Assembly: GCA_037134895.1 (NCBI GenBank)
Contig: JBAXLI010000001.1
Span: 124,001 to 188,000 of the forward strand
Source: CAIRDP01 sp037134895
Lineage (GTDB): Bacteria > Bacteroidota > Bacteroidia > Bacteroidales > FEN-979
Length of the DNA: 64,000 bases
Reading direction: 5' to 3'
Program-made: the position numbers and the translations under genes
Shown here: positions 8,795 through 17,223 of the stretch, in pieces
Layout of the letters: every line of letters begins with the position of its first letter
How positions within the stretch are numbered: the stretch's first letter is position 1
Notes under the pieces: model-generated
Databases searched by the model: none
What the model saw: only the letters and a program-made list of their open reading frames with translations
Told to the model about the DNA's origin: nothing

Positions 8795-9673
8795 TTAAAC
8801 GGTGTCCATAAAGGTTTTCTCAACCTTATTGAAGATTACGATACCGATTGCAAGAAGCACGATGGTAAAGCAAAAGCTGTATAATAGATGCAGGTAGTTG
8901 ATCTGTCCAACTCCAAGCAAGGCGGTCCTGAAAGTCTCCACTACCGGGGTCATCGGGTTGGCAAGTACAAACATCCTGTATTTTTCGGGGATCTCTGAGA
9001 GCGGATAGATAATGGGAGTGGCGTACATCCATAGAGTGACACCGAAGGTGACCAGATGAACCAGGTCGCGGTATTTCGTGGTGAGCGAGGATATTATTAT
9101 ACCGAAACCCAATCCGAGCCCTGCCATCAGAATTACCAGGAACGGGATCCACAGCACCAGCAGGTTCGGGCTTACATCAGATCCTCTCATCATGAAATAC
9201 GCCAGGAAACAAAGCAGGAATGCGAACTGAATCACAAAGCTTACCAGGTTTGATATTACAACCGATATAGGCAGGGCCAGCCTTGGGAAATAGACCTTTC
9301 CAAAAATAGATGCATTTTTGATGAAAGTCTGGGAGGTGTCGTTGAGGCAGGTTGAGAAATAGGTCCAGCCCACGATTCCCGACATATAAAACAACATCTT
9401 GGGGATGCCGTTTGTAGGTATGCCGGCAATATTCCCGAAAATGATGGTGAACATGATTGTTGTCAGCAGTGGCTGGATGATGAACCAGAGCGGACCGAGG
9501 ATGGTCTGTTTAAACTTTGAAACAAAATCCCTTTTCACGAACAGCATGATCAGGTCCCTGTATTGCCAGAGTTCCCTGAGGTTGATGTCGAGAAGACTAC
9601 GTTTTGGCCGAAGGATCATTGTCCACTCGGCGGGCAGAATGTTTGCCTGCTGCTGGTTGTTTGTCATGTTCAT
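8795..9673 (-). CDS. wzm: Polysaccharide ABC exporter permease (Wzm-like)
   Basis: 292 residues with about six hydrophobic membrane segments and the ABC-2 permease pattern. There is a cytosolic N-terminal amphipathic region (RDLIMLFVKRDFVSKFKQTI), then LGPLWFIIQPLLTTIMFTII, the standard start of the O-antigen/teichoic-acid permease family. The C-terminal part has YATPIIYPLSEIPEKYR and NPMTPVVETFR, also family hallmarks. Its start overlaps the stop of the GDP-fucose synthase gene by 4 bases. It forms the membrane channel partner of the Wzt-like ATPase. Confidence 0.9.
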   Translation of the reverse strand: MNMTNNQQQANILPAEWTMILRPKRSLLDINLRELWQYRDLIMLFVKRDFVSKFKQTILGPLWFIIQPLLTTIMFTIIFGNIAGIPTNGIPKMLFYMSGIVGWTYFSTCLNDTSQTFIKNASIFGKVYFPRLALPISVVISNLVSFVIQFAFLLCFLAYFMMRGSDVSPNLLVLWIPFLVILMAGLGLGFGIIISSLTTKYRDLVHLVTFGVTLWMYATPIIYPLSEIPEKYRMFVLANPMTPVVETFRTALLGVGQINYLHLLYSFCFTIVLLAIGIVIFNKVEKTFMDTV

Positions 9674-10659
9674 AGTCTTATGCCTGAAAATTCCTGGCCA
9701 TGTTTGTTTACAAAATCTTCGTAAGTGCTCGCGATTCCTTCTTTCAGTTCGATTTTGGGAGTGAAGCCGAGAGCCGCAAGCCTGGAAACGTCAAGGAGTT
9801 TGCGGGGCGTGCCATCGGGTTTGGAATGGTCGAACATCAGCTCGCCTTTGAATCCTACGACGTTTTTGACGATCCCTGCGAGATCTTTAATACTGATGTC
9901 TTTCCCCCATCCTACATTAAAAAAGTCATTCCCTGAATAATTCTCCATGAGGAAGACTGAAGCAGCTGCGAGGTCGTCTACATGCATGAATTCACGAAGG
10001 GGCGCTCCGCTTCCCCAAATGTCGACATGTGTTGCACCGGAAATCTTTGCCTCGTGAAATTTCCTGATCAGGGCGGGAAGCACATGGGAATTCTGAAGGT
10101 CGTAATTATCGTTGGGTCCGTAAAGGTTGGTAGGCATGGCCGAAATGTAGTTGGTCCCGTACTGGAGATTGTAGTTCTCACACATTTTCATCCCGGCTAT
10201 TTTCGCGATCGCATAGGGTTCGTTGGTATATTCCAGGGCACCGGTCAGGAGGTATTCTTCTTTAATGGGCTGGGGGCAGTTTTTCGGGTAGATGCATGAG
10301 CTGCCGAGGTACAGCAGTTTCTTCACCTGTGTCATATGGGATGTGTGGATGATATTGTTTTGTATCTGAAGATTATCATACAGGAACTGCGCCCTGTAGG
10401 TGTTGTTAGCCACAATGCCCCCGACTTTTGCCGCAGCGTAGAATACGATATCCGGTTCTTCCTCTGTAAATAAATAACCTGTGGCATGAGGGTCAAGAAA
10501 ATCCACCCGGCGGTACCGTACGTTGACATTTTTATCCGGGACATTCCGGAAATATGTACCTACAAGATTTGTAAACCCGTTCCTGATCAGGTTTCTCATG
10601 ATAGCGCTACCAACCATCCCTGCCGAACCGGCGACGAGGATCTTATCGTTCTTATTCAT
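9670..10659 (-). CDS. fcl: GDP-L-fucose synthase
   Basis: A 329-residue extended-SDR enzyme. It has the NADP-binding GSAGMVGS (11-18), the SSCIYPKNCPQPI segment with catalytic Ser (120/121) and the Y149-x3-K153 pair in NEPYAIAKIAG. YISAMPTNLYGPNDNYD is a strong signature of GDP-fucose synthase (WcaG/Fcl). The enzyme epimerises and reduces GDP-4-keto-6-deoxy-mannose to GDP-L-fucose in the cytoplasm. It overlaps the gmd gene upstream by 8 bases, so the two-step pathway from GDP-mannose is encoded as a coupled pair. Length is normal for the family. Confidence 0.95.
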   Translation of the reverse strand: MNKNDKILVAGSAGMVGSAIMRNLIRNGFTNLVGTYFRNVPDKNVNVRYRRVDFLDPHATGYLFTEEEPDIVFYAAAKVGGIVANNTYRAQFLYDNLQIQNNIIHTSHMTQVKKLLYLGSSCIYPKNCPQPIKEEYLLTGALEYTNEPYAIAKIAGMKMCENYNLQYGTNYISAMPTNLYGPNDNYDLQNSHVLPALIRKFHEAKISGATHVDIWGSGAPLREFMHVDDLAAASVFLMENYSGNDFFNVGWGKDISIKDLAGIVKNVVGFKGELMFDHSKPDGTPRKLLDVSRLAALGFTPKIELKEGIASTYEDFVNKHGQEFSGIRL

Positions 10660-11767
10660 AATAGTTCTTTATTGAGAAACCACCTTCCCTGAGATATTTG
10701 TCTTTTTTCATCAGCAGCATGTCGCCTTTCACCATATCTTTTACAAGCGATGCAAGGTCATGTTTGGGAACCCAGCCAAGTTTCTGCTTTGCCTTCGTGG
10801 GATCGCCGATGAGCAGCTCCACTTCGGTCGGCCTGAAATACCTGTGATCGACACGAACAACCACCTTTCCTTTCGGCAGCTGGTATTCCGGATCCAGGCA
10901 CTCTGATATAATACCGGTTTCATTAACACCTTCTCCTTCAAAGTCAACCACGATTCCAAGCTCCCTGAATGCCATCCGCACAAAATCACGCACTTCGGTT
11001 GTCACTCCTGTTGCGATAACGAAATCTTCGGGAGTGTCCTGCTGAAGGATAAGGTACATGGCCTTCACATAATCTTTGGCATGGCCCCAGTCACGTTTGG
11101 CAGAGAGGTTCCCGAGGTGAATTGTATCCTGCATCCCGAGGGCGATTTTTGCTACAGCCCTGGTGATCTTACGGGTGACGAATGTTTCGCCCCTGATCGG
11201 GGATTCATGATTGAACAGGATTCCGTTGCAGGCAAACATATTATAGGCTTCACGGAAGTTGACTACGATCCAGTACCCGTAAAGCTTGGCAACAGCATAT
11301 GGAGAGCGGGGGTAGAAAGGCGTTTTTTCGGTTTGGGGGACTTCCTGCACCAGTCCGTACAGTTCGCTGGTGGAAGCCTGGTAAAATCTGGTCTTTTCGG
11401 TGAGTTTCAGCAACCGGATTGCTTCAAGCAGCCTGAGTGTTCCAATGGCATCGGCATTGGCGGTATATTCCGCGGTATCGAAACTGACCTGAACATGCGA
11501 CATGGCGGCGATGTTGTAGATTTCGTCGGGCTGGGTTTCCTGTACTATGCGGATGAGATTCGTCGAATCGGTCATATCGCCGTAATGCAGAAAGAAATTT
11601 TTATTGCTCATAAAAGGATCCTGGTACAGATGATCGATCCGGTCGGTATTGAAGAGGGATGCCCTGCGTTTGATCCCGTGTACCGTATATCCCAGTTTAA
11701 GCAGGTATTCCGACAAGTATGCCCCATCCTGTCCCGTCACTCCGGTAATTAATGCAACTTTACTCAT
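10652..11767 (-). CDS. gmd: GDP-mannose 4,6-dehydratase
   Basis: A 371-residue extended-SDR enzyme. TGVTGQDGAYLSEYLLKLGY at the N-terminus, RRASLFNTDRIDHLY, the ASTSELYG segment (Ser132, Thr133, Glu135) and Y157-x3-K161 in SPYAVAK form the full GMD signature. It converts GDP-D-mannose to GDP-4-keto-6-deoxy-D-mannose, the substrate of the next gene product. Length and motifs are complete. It follows the Wzc-like gene by 38 bases and is probably in the same transcript. Confidence 0.96.
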   Translation of the reverse strand: MSKVALITGVTGQDGAYLSEYLLKLGYTVHGIKRRASLFNTDRIDHLYQDPFMSNKNFFLHYGDMTDSTNLIRIVQETQPDEIYNIAAMSHVQVSFDTAEYTANADAIGTLRLLEAIRLLKLTEKTRFYQASTSELYGLVQEVPQTEKTPFYPRSPYAVAKLYGYWIVVNFREAYNMFACNGILFNHESPIRGETFVTRKITRAVAKIALGMQDTIHLGNLSAKRDWGHAKDYVKAMYLILQQDTPEDFVIATGVTTEVRDFVRMAFRELGIVVDFEGEGVNETGIISECLDPEYQLPKGKVVVRVDHRYFRPTEVELLIGDPTKAKQKLGWVPKHDLASLVKDMVKGDMLLMKKDKYLREGGFSIKNYYE

Positions 11768-11805
11768 AGCGCTATTTTTTTTGTGAACGTTAAAACCTTA
11801 AAATA

Positions 11806-14178
11806 CTAAAATCTCCTGATAAGTTCAACTATCGCAACACGGATGTTTCCAAGTATTCGCAGAAGTGCATTTTGGGGTATAGAGTTGCTGGTATTGAAAC
11901 TGCTGCTTTTCAACCTGACGCTCTGTTTCATGTCGGTGAGAACAATATGAAGGCGTTTCAATTTATTCTCAACAGCTTCTGATATGGAGGTTGCAAATTG
12001 TTTTTTGGTTGAGAAGTTATACCTGACGACAAAAAGTGTAACGTCGGCAAATCGGTTGAGCAGGAAAGCATCACCCACAAAGCCGATTGCAGGGGTATCC
12101 ATGATGATGAACTCGTAGCGTTTGCGTAGCTCGCAAAACATCAGCCGTGTCTTTTCCGACTCAATAAGTTCGTCGGGATTCGGAGGAACCGGCCCTGAAA
12201 GAAGGATATCGAGATTCTTGGTCACTGTTTTCTGAATTACCTCGTCAACCGGCATGTCGTTGATAAGATAGTTGGTGATCCCTTCATTCCTGCTGAGGTT
12301 GAAGGCTTCGGCGATACGGGGCCTCTGCAGGTCAAAGCCAAGTAAAAGAGTGCGTTTCCCTGCGAGGGCATAAATGGAAGCAAGGTTAATGGCAAGAAAA
12401 GTTTTTCCTTCTCCAATGCGCGAAGAAGTCACGGCAATAACCTGCTCCCCTTTGTGGGGTTCGAGGTTCAACTTGATCTTTATAATACGCAGTATCTCGG
12501 TGAACACCGAATTTACATGTAGCAGCAGTTTCCCTGTTCGCTTGTCGGTATTCCTGAGCAATGTACCGATAAGGGGGATGGAAGTTATAGCTTCAACATC
12601 GTCCTGAGACATGATGCGGTTATTCATAAGGACGACCATGAAAAGAAATATGGCAGGGATCAGCAAAGCCCATATAAAAGCATTGATATAAGCTGTTTTC
12701 GGACTGGCCGAAACTTTTGTGATCCCGCTATCGCCTGCAAATTCAATAATTTCATGGTCGGGGGTATTGCCTGCTTTCTGAATTTCCACTTCCGACTTTC
12801 TTTGAAGCAAAAAGTCATAGAGATCATTGTATATCTTGAACTTTCGTTCAATCCCGAGGTATTCACGTTCGATCCCGGGAAGCTCAGCAAATTCCTTATT
12901 TTTTTCATCCAGCCGTTCTTCGGTATCCTTGATCTTGATGTTCGTGGTCTGGATGATGCTGGTCATGTTCTCAACCAGGGCTGTTTTCATGTTGACCATC
13001 TCTTCCTCGAGGGTCTGGATATAAGGATTGCTGCGGCTTGAATTTGAAACAAGGTCTTCTCTTTCGAGGGAGACGGTCGATAATTTCAACACAAGGTCGG
13101 AGAACAGAGGGAGGCTCAGGCCCACTGTTGAAGGCATGACCATCTCGTTGTAAGAGGAATGTGTTTTAAGATAATCGAGCAAATACTCATAATACTTCAG
13201 GTCGGCGAGCAGTCCGGCCTTGCTCTTCGACTCATTGTTCATTTCGCTGAGAATCATTGCCGCCTTGGCCGAAAGCTGCATGAACTTGTTCGACTTCCTG
13301 AATTCCTCAAGCGCCTGTTCTGCAGAATCAAGGCCAACGCCCAGCTGCCTTAGCTGCCCGTCGATAAAAGCGATGGTATTGGTCAGGATCTTGTTTTTCT
13401 TTTCCAGGTTAGTAGTCAGCAGCATGCTGGTGAGTTCGTTCAGATAGTCTTTCTCTTTTTCTTTGTTTGGGCCTGAAGACGAAATGATGATAACCGATGC
13501 CTGTTTTGCAGGTTCAATGCTTGTTTTGTCCCGGTATTCGCTGGTCAGCAGGTTGAGGTCATTCATTGTAAACCCATACACCTGGTTGTAGTAATCTTCA
13601 GGATGAATGCTGTCTTTTAATATAATGCTGAACGAAAACTGTGGCCTGGTGATCATTTCGCCAAAGCTGAAAGTTTTCGGCTCTTTCAGTACAGAAAGAG
13701 TATCTGACCAGACCTGAAATTTATCAGGCCCTGTAAATTTCAGATTGAATCTCAGAAGCTTTACCTGCCTGTGGTTTGAATCAATTTTGACAATGAACGG
13801 AGTTCTTTTATAGATATCTTCCCATATATATTTACCTTTTGCATAGTAACTGACATTGAAATCAAGGTTCCTTATAATCGTTCTGATCTGGGAAAAGGAT
13901 TTGAGAATTGCTATCTGGTTATCGATGAGTTTTGAATTGAGGAATAAAGGGTCGGCCGAAATCGATGCCCTTTGGTCAAGCACCGATTTATTGCTTTTAT
14001 CTTCGATCAGGACCGATGTTGACAGTCGGTAAACAGGAATAACATATCGGTTTTCAACCATGGCAAATATATACGCAATGGCCATGGCAATGATAAACAA
14101 ATACCAGTTTTTGGCATATTTGTTCAATATCCTTTTGAAGTCAATTCCGCCGGCCAGTCCCGAACTTGCTTTACCCAC
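11806..14178 (-). CDS. Polysaccharide co-polymerase with BY-kinase-like domain (Wzc-like)
   Basis: 790 residues. There is a Wzz-type N-terminal domain with a first membrane helix (~25-42), a long coiled-coil periplasmic part (~260-460), a second helix (~497-517), and a cytoplasmic P-loop domain. Walker A is SSRIGEGKT (585-593), Walker A' is LLLGFDLQRP (611-620) and Walker B is IIMDTPAIG (691-699). This is the BY-kinase arrangement that controls chain length and export with a Wza partner. Oddly, the last ~40 residues contain no tyrosine, so the usual C-terminal autophosphorylation cluster is missing. The Walker A' also lacks the usual 'D-x-D-R/L-R' form. It may act as an ATPase/co-polymerase rather than a tyrosine kinase. 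Confidence 0.87.
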   Translation of the reverse strand: MGKASSGLAGGIDFKRILNKYAKNWYLFIIAMAIAYIFAMVENRYVIPVYRLSTSVLIEDKSNKSVLDQRASISADPLFLNSKLIDNQIAILKSFSQIRTIIRNLDFNVSYYAKGKYIWEDIYKRTPFIVKIDSNHRQVKLLRFNLKFTGPDKFQVWSDTLSVLKEPKTFSFGEMITRPQFSFSIILKDSIHPEDYYNQVYGFTMNDLNLLTSEYRDKTSIEPAKQASVIIISSSGPNKEKEKDYLNELTSMLLTTNLEKKNKILTNTIAFIDGQLRQLGVGLDSAEQALEEFRKSNKFMQLSAKAAMILSEMNNESKSKAGLLADLKYYEYLLDYLKTHSSYNEMVMPSTVGLSLPLFSDLVLKLSTVSLEREDLVSNSSRSNPYIQTLEEEMVNMKTALVENMTSIIQTTNIKIKDTEERLDEKNKEFAELPGIEREYLGIERKFKIYNDLYDFLLQRKSEVEIQKAGNTPDHEIIEFAGDSGITKVSASPKTAYINAFIWALLIPAIFLFMVVLMNNRIMSQDDVEAITSIPLIGTLLRNTDKRTGKLLLHVNSVFTEILRIIKIKLNLEPHKGEQVIAVTSSRIGEGKTFLAINLASIYALAGKRTLLLGFDLQRPRIAEAFNLSRNEGITNYLINDMPVDEVIQKTVTKNLDILLSGPVPPNPDELIESEKTRLMFCELRKRYEFIIMDTPAIGFVGDAFLLNRFADVTLFVVRYNFSTKKQFATSISEAVENKLKRLHIVLTDMKQSVRLKSSSFNTSNSIPQNALLRILGNIRVAIVELIRRF

Positions 14179-14181
14179 AGC

Positions 14182-14970
14182 TTATAATTTAGTTAATGTC
14201 AGAACTAAAACCGCCAATGATGCCAGGGACATAAGTAATGTGAGTGAAAAAGTAGGTGTCACCCCGAATGATTTGGCTTTCATCGGTTCAGCATAAATAA
14301 GGTCATTGGGATATACATAAAACATGTTTTTCCCGATCAGATTTCCGCTTTTGAGATCCACTACATACATCTTTTTTTCTCCATGTTCATTGCGAAGGAT
14401 CTTTATTTTGCCTCGCTTGGCATAGTCGGTCAGGCCTCCGGCAAGGGAAACAGCTTCAAAAATTGAAAGTTTATTTCGGGTCATGTTGAAGGTCCCCTGT
14501 TTGTTAAATTCCCCGAGCATATAGATGGTATTGTTGATAAGGGTAACTTCCACCCGGCATCGTGAAACAATCGGGCCTGCATGAACTTTAATAGTATCAC
14601 GTGCTGCACGGAGTGTAAGGCCTCCCAGTTTTATTATCCCTAAATACGGAAAATAAATCGTCCCGTCTTCATATACATGATAACCGACGAGGGCCTGGTT
14701 CTCACTGTTGAGATAATTGATGCCTGCAACGGGTTCAACGAACTGGGTCAGTGGTTTTTCAACAGATGTTATGCTGATATAAAGGTAGTCATTTGGTTGG
14801 ATCCTGTAAATGGTGTCTTCGAACTGCTTCCCGTTAAATGCATTTGCATAAGTACTGTCTATAAGTTTGTCGTACTGCATCAGCAGCAGGTTCTTCTGTG
14901 GGATGCATGACGAAAGCAGCGCCAGCGCTATAATACAGCTTAGCTGAAATATCCTGATCCGGGTAAACAT
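14182..14970 (-). CDS. Polysaccharide export lipoprotein (Wza-like, SLBB/Poly_export)
   Basis: The frame is open to 14991, but I prefer ATG 14968-14970 because it gives an ideal lipoprotein signal, MFTRIRIFQLSCIIALALL followed by SSC. The mature part has a Poly_export domain (RIQPNDYLYISITSVEK) and an SLBB-like segment (GTIYFPYLGIIKLGGLTL; TYMLGE-type turn). The C-terminal ~20 residues (LTLLMSLASLAVLVLTLTKL) are hydrophobic and could be a membrane helix. In the known family the protein forms the outer-membrane exit channel and contacts the Wzc periplasmic domain. It is 3 bases upstream of the Wzc-like gene and has a candidate promoter just upstream. Confidence 0.88.
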   Translation of the reverse strand: MFTRIRIFQLSCIIALALLSSCIPQKNLLLMQYDKLIDSTYANAFNGKQFEDTIYRIQPNDYLYISITSVEKPLTQFVEPVAGINYLNSENQALVGYHVYEDGTIYFPYLGIIKLGGLTLRAARDTIKVHAGPIVSRCRVEVTLINNTIYMLGEFNKQGTFNMTRNKLSIFEAVSLAGGLTDYAKRGKIKILRNEHGEKKMYVVDLKSGNLIGKNMFYVYPNDLIYAEPMKAKSFGVTPTFSLTLLMSLASLAVLVLTLTKL

Positions 14971-15017
14971 CGCGCAGAATGATGGTGTCATAATATACCC
15001 TCCAGCTTAAGTCGTAA

Positions 15018-15025
15018 CAAATATA
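15018..15025 (-). promoter_or_regulatory. Candidate -7 box for the export/fucose operon
   Basis: On the minus strand the sequence reads TATATTTG, matching the Bacteroidota sigma-70 -7 consensus TAnnTTTG. It lies about 48 bases upstream of the preferred start of the Wza-like gene, in the only sizeable gap (94 bases) inside the polysaccharide locus. No clear TTTG -33 element is seen at the usual distance. Confidence 0.4.
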
Positions 15026-15085
15026 ACAAAATAGAAATGAGAAAACCAGTCAGGTGAAAATGCATGTTTTTTTTAAATCAGGAAT

Positions 15086-16657
15086 TCATTTACAATATTT
15101 ATCTATAAATCTGAGAACGTCGCTGCGGCTGACCGGTTTCAGAAGGTGTCCCATAAATTTATTTTCGGTGATCCTGTCGGTATAACTCTTTGCTGTAAAA
15201 GCAGTTTGGGCTAAAAACGGAACATTCTGATATTCAGGCCAGCGTTTTTCGATCTCCTTTTTCAGCAGAATACCATCCCAGGGTTTAGGCAGTCCCACAT
15301 CCATGATCACAGCATTAAAAATAATTCCTTTACTATAGAAAATCTCGGCGATGTTCAGAGCTTCATTTCCTGAGTATGCCAGGGAAACCTCAGAAATTTC
15401 CTCGAGGTACAACCTGAGAATACGTGCCGTGAACTTCTCATCTTCCACGATAAGTATTTTTAATCCCTTACTGCGGATGGCATTTTCCAGTATTGAAAGG
15501 TCGTCGGTATTTTCGTTTTCGGTGGATTGGGGAAGGAAGATCCTGGCAATTTCACCAAGGGAAGATCCGGTGGTGAATGAGATCCTGGCATCAATACGGT
15601 TCAGGTTATGCAGCAAAGCTTTGATCTCCTGGTTTTGTGCAATCACCGGATTCCCCAGGTCATATGCATCTTTGCTGTTCCCCCTTTTGATAAAGTTGAT
15701 GATCCCCTGTGGAATATCCTGTCCGAGGTTGTCGATAGTTATCACCACCTTCCCTGTCGAAGGCTCGTCTCCGACATCCACCATCACCTCATCATTCCTT
15801 GTGTAAAATAAGGCCTTTTCAAGAAGGAATTTTAAAAGTTCAAGAAGCAGGAATTCATCCGTAAAAACGGTAAAGTCGCCTGCCTGCCTGAACTGAATAC
15901 TTTGGTTGTTCTGACGTGCAACAGGATCGAGGAGGATCCCGGCTTTCTGAAGAACAGGAGAAAGTTTCACAGGGGTCTTGACCACTTCATAAGTATCGGC
16001 TTCCCCTGCACTTAACTGGTTAAAGAGTTTTTTCAGCTGGTTCCCGCTTTTAATAATGGAATCGAGGTTAACCGATAATTTCTTATCCTCAGTTATCGCA
16101 GGATCTCTTGCAAGAATGGAGCCAAATCCAAGCATATTATTCAGCAGGTTCCTGGCGGTATGCTCGAAATCAACGGGCCAGCGTAACTGATTGTCATTTG
16201 CAGGCAGAGGCTGGGCCACGACAGGAATTTCATCCTGGAATTGCGCAGGGATTTCCCTGGCGGTGGAAGGAATCTCCTTACCAGCCACCTCAACGCATGT
16301 GCAAAGGAATTTTTGCCCTTCGATCTCCTTGAAATCGACCATGACCGGCAGCAGATACCGCCTGGTATCGAGCAGGTAAAACCGGGATGTGAATTCCGAA
16401 AACTGATGCGAATCAAACGGGTTTTCGGTATTCCTGAGGGTAACAAAAATATCCCTGACATGGAGTTCCCTGATCTCCTCTTCAGAGAAACCGGTGAGCT
16501 GCTGTGCTTTTTTATTCAGGAGGAAAAGGTCTCCATCGGTATCGGACAGGAAGGTGGCTTCTTTTTTGCCTTCAACCAGGGTTTTGTAATATTCCTTGTT
16601 GGCGAGGTTTTTTTTCTCCCGGCCTTCCCGGTTGCCAAATACAGTGCGGATTGCCAT
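15086..16657 (-). CDS. PAS - degenerate histidine-kinase - receiver protein
   Basis: 523 residues, soluble. An N-terminal PAS-like domain (~22-125) is followed by a DHp-like helix pair in which H166 sits where the phospho-acceptor is expected. The surrounding FEHTARNLLNNMLGF aligns without gaps to the usual SHEIRTPLNAIIGF but lacks its Glu and Pro. The ATPase-like region (~260-378) has lost the N-box asparagines (KFLLEKALFYT) and has an altered G1 box (DNLGQDIP). The C-terminal receiver (~399-523) looks intact, with D453 in VIMDVGLP, a Thr in AQTAFT and Lys in LLKPVS. It is probably a signalling adaptor in which the kinase core may not bind ATP. It lies 44 bases after the membrane-tethered receiver gene in the polysaccharide operon. 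Confidence 0.8.
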   Translation of the reverse strand: MAIRTVFGNREGREKKNLANKEYYKTLVEGKKEATFLSDTDGDLFLLNKKAQQLTGFSEEEIRELHVRDIFVTLRNTENPFDSHQFSEFTSRFYLLDTRRYLLPVMVDFKEIEGQKFLCTCVEVAGKEIPSTAREIPAQFQDEIPVVAQPLPANDNQLRWPVDFEHTARNLLNNMLGFGSILARDPAITEDKKLSVNLDSIIKSGNQLKKLFNQLSAGEADTYEVVKTPVKLSPVLQKAGILLDPVARQNNQSIQFRQAGDFTVFTDEFLLLELLKFLLEKALFYTRNDEVMVDVGDEPSTGKVVITIDNLGQDIPQGIINFIKRGNSKDAYDLGNPVIAQNQEIKALLHNLNRIDARISFTTGSSLGEIARIFLPQSTENENTDDLSILENAIRSKGLKILIVEDEKFTARILRLYLEEISEVSLAYSGNEALNIAEIFYSKGIIFNAVIMDVGLPKPWDGILLKKEIEKRWPEYQNVPFLAQTAFTAKSYTDRITENKFMGHLLKPVSRSDVLRFIDKYCK

Positions 16658-16701
16658 TTTTTGCTTTTGCGTTAAGCTGTATGGTCAGAACATTAATTAA
16701 T

Positions 16702-17223
16702 TCAGGAATACAGCCACAGCAGGGTCATGGCAGCGAGAGCGACAGCAAGGACGATCACCAGGACATGCTGCCGGTATTTTTTGATCAGTTGTTTGTTCCT
16801 GGCCATTTCCCGGCGGATTTTCAATGTGTCGAAAACCTGGGTTAGTGTCTTCTGCAGATTTGCATGAAGTTCCTCATCCTTAACTATGAAATCGATGGCC
16901 CCCTGTTTCAGCAAAGCCGTTGCTTCGCTTATATCGGTATTGGATGTGAGGATGATCACCGGGAGGCTTTTACTGATGCGGCGGATGAATCTAAGGACCT
17001 TATCCCCGTTCATGGCAATTCCGTGGGCGCTCTCGATAAAGTAATCAAGCAGAATGATGTCAGGATCCTCTTCCCAGAAGGAGATCATATGTTCACCCGA
17101 ACTGAAGGCATGAACGACATATCCCATCTTTTCAAGAGAAACCCGCATTGTTTCGGCAAACATTTCATTGTCCTCGACAATGAAAATGGTTGAAGGTTTA
17201 TTTGTTTCCATCGGTATCTTCAA
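16702..17223 (-). CDS. Receiver-domain protein with C-terminal transmembrane helix
   Basis: 173 residues. The receiver domain spans ~12-130 with acidic pair E17/D18 (IFIVEDNE), phospho-acceptor D60 (DIILLDYF), Thr in ILTSNTD and Lys in DFIVKDEE. All key residues are present. A basic linker (KIRREMARNKQLIKKYRQ) leads to a single hydrophobic helix at ~153-171 that ends the protein, so the receiver should hang from the inner membrane facing the cytoplasm. There is no DNA-binding or enzyme output domain. It overlaps the WecA-like gene by 26 bases. An in-frame ATG four codons downstream (17211) is an alternative start. The likely role is control of the membrane-bound polysaccharide machinery. Confidence 0.82.
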   Translation of the reverse strand: MKIPMETNKPSTIFIVEDNEMFAETMRVSLEKMGYVVHAFSSGEHMISFWEEDPDIILLDYFIESAHGIAMNGDKVLRFIRRISKSLPVIILTSNTDISEATALLKQGAIDFIVKDEELHANLQKTLTQVFDTLKIRREMARNKQLIKKYRQHVLVIVLAVALAAMTLLWLYS

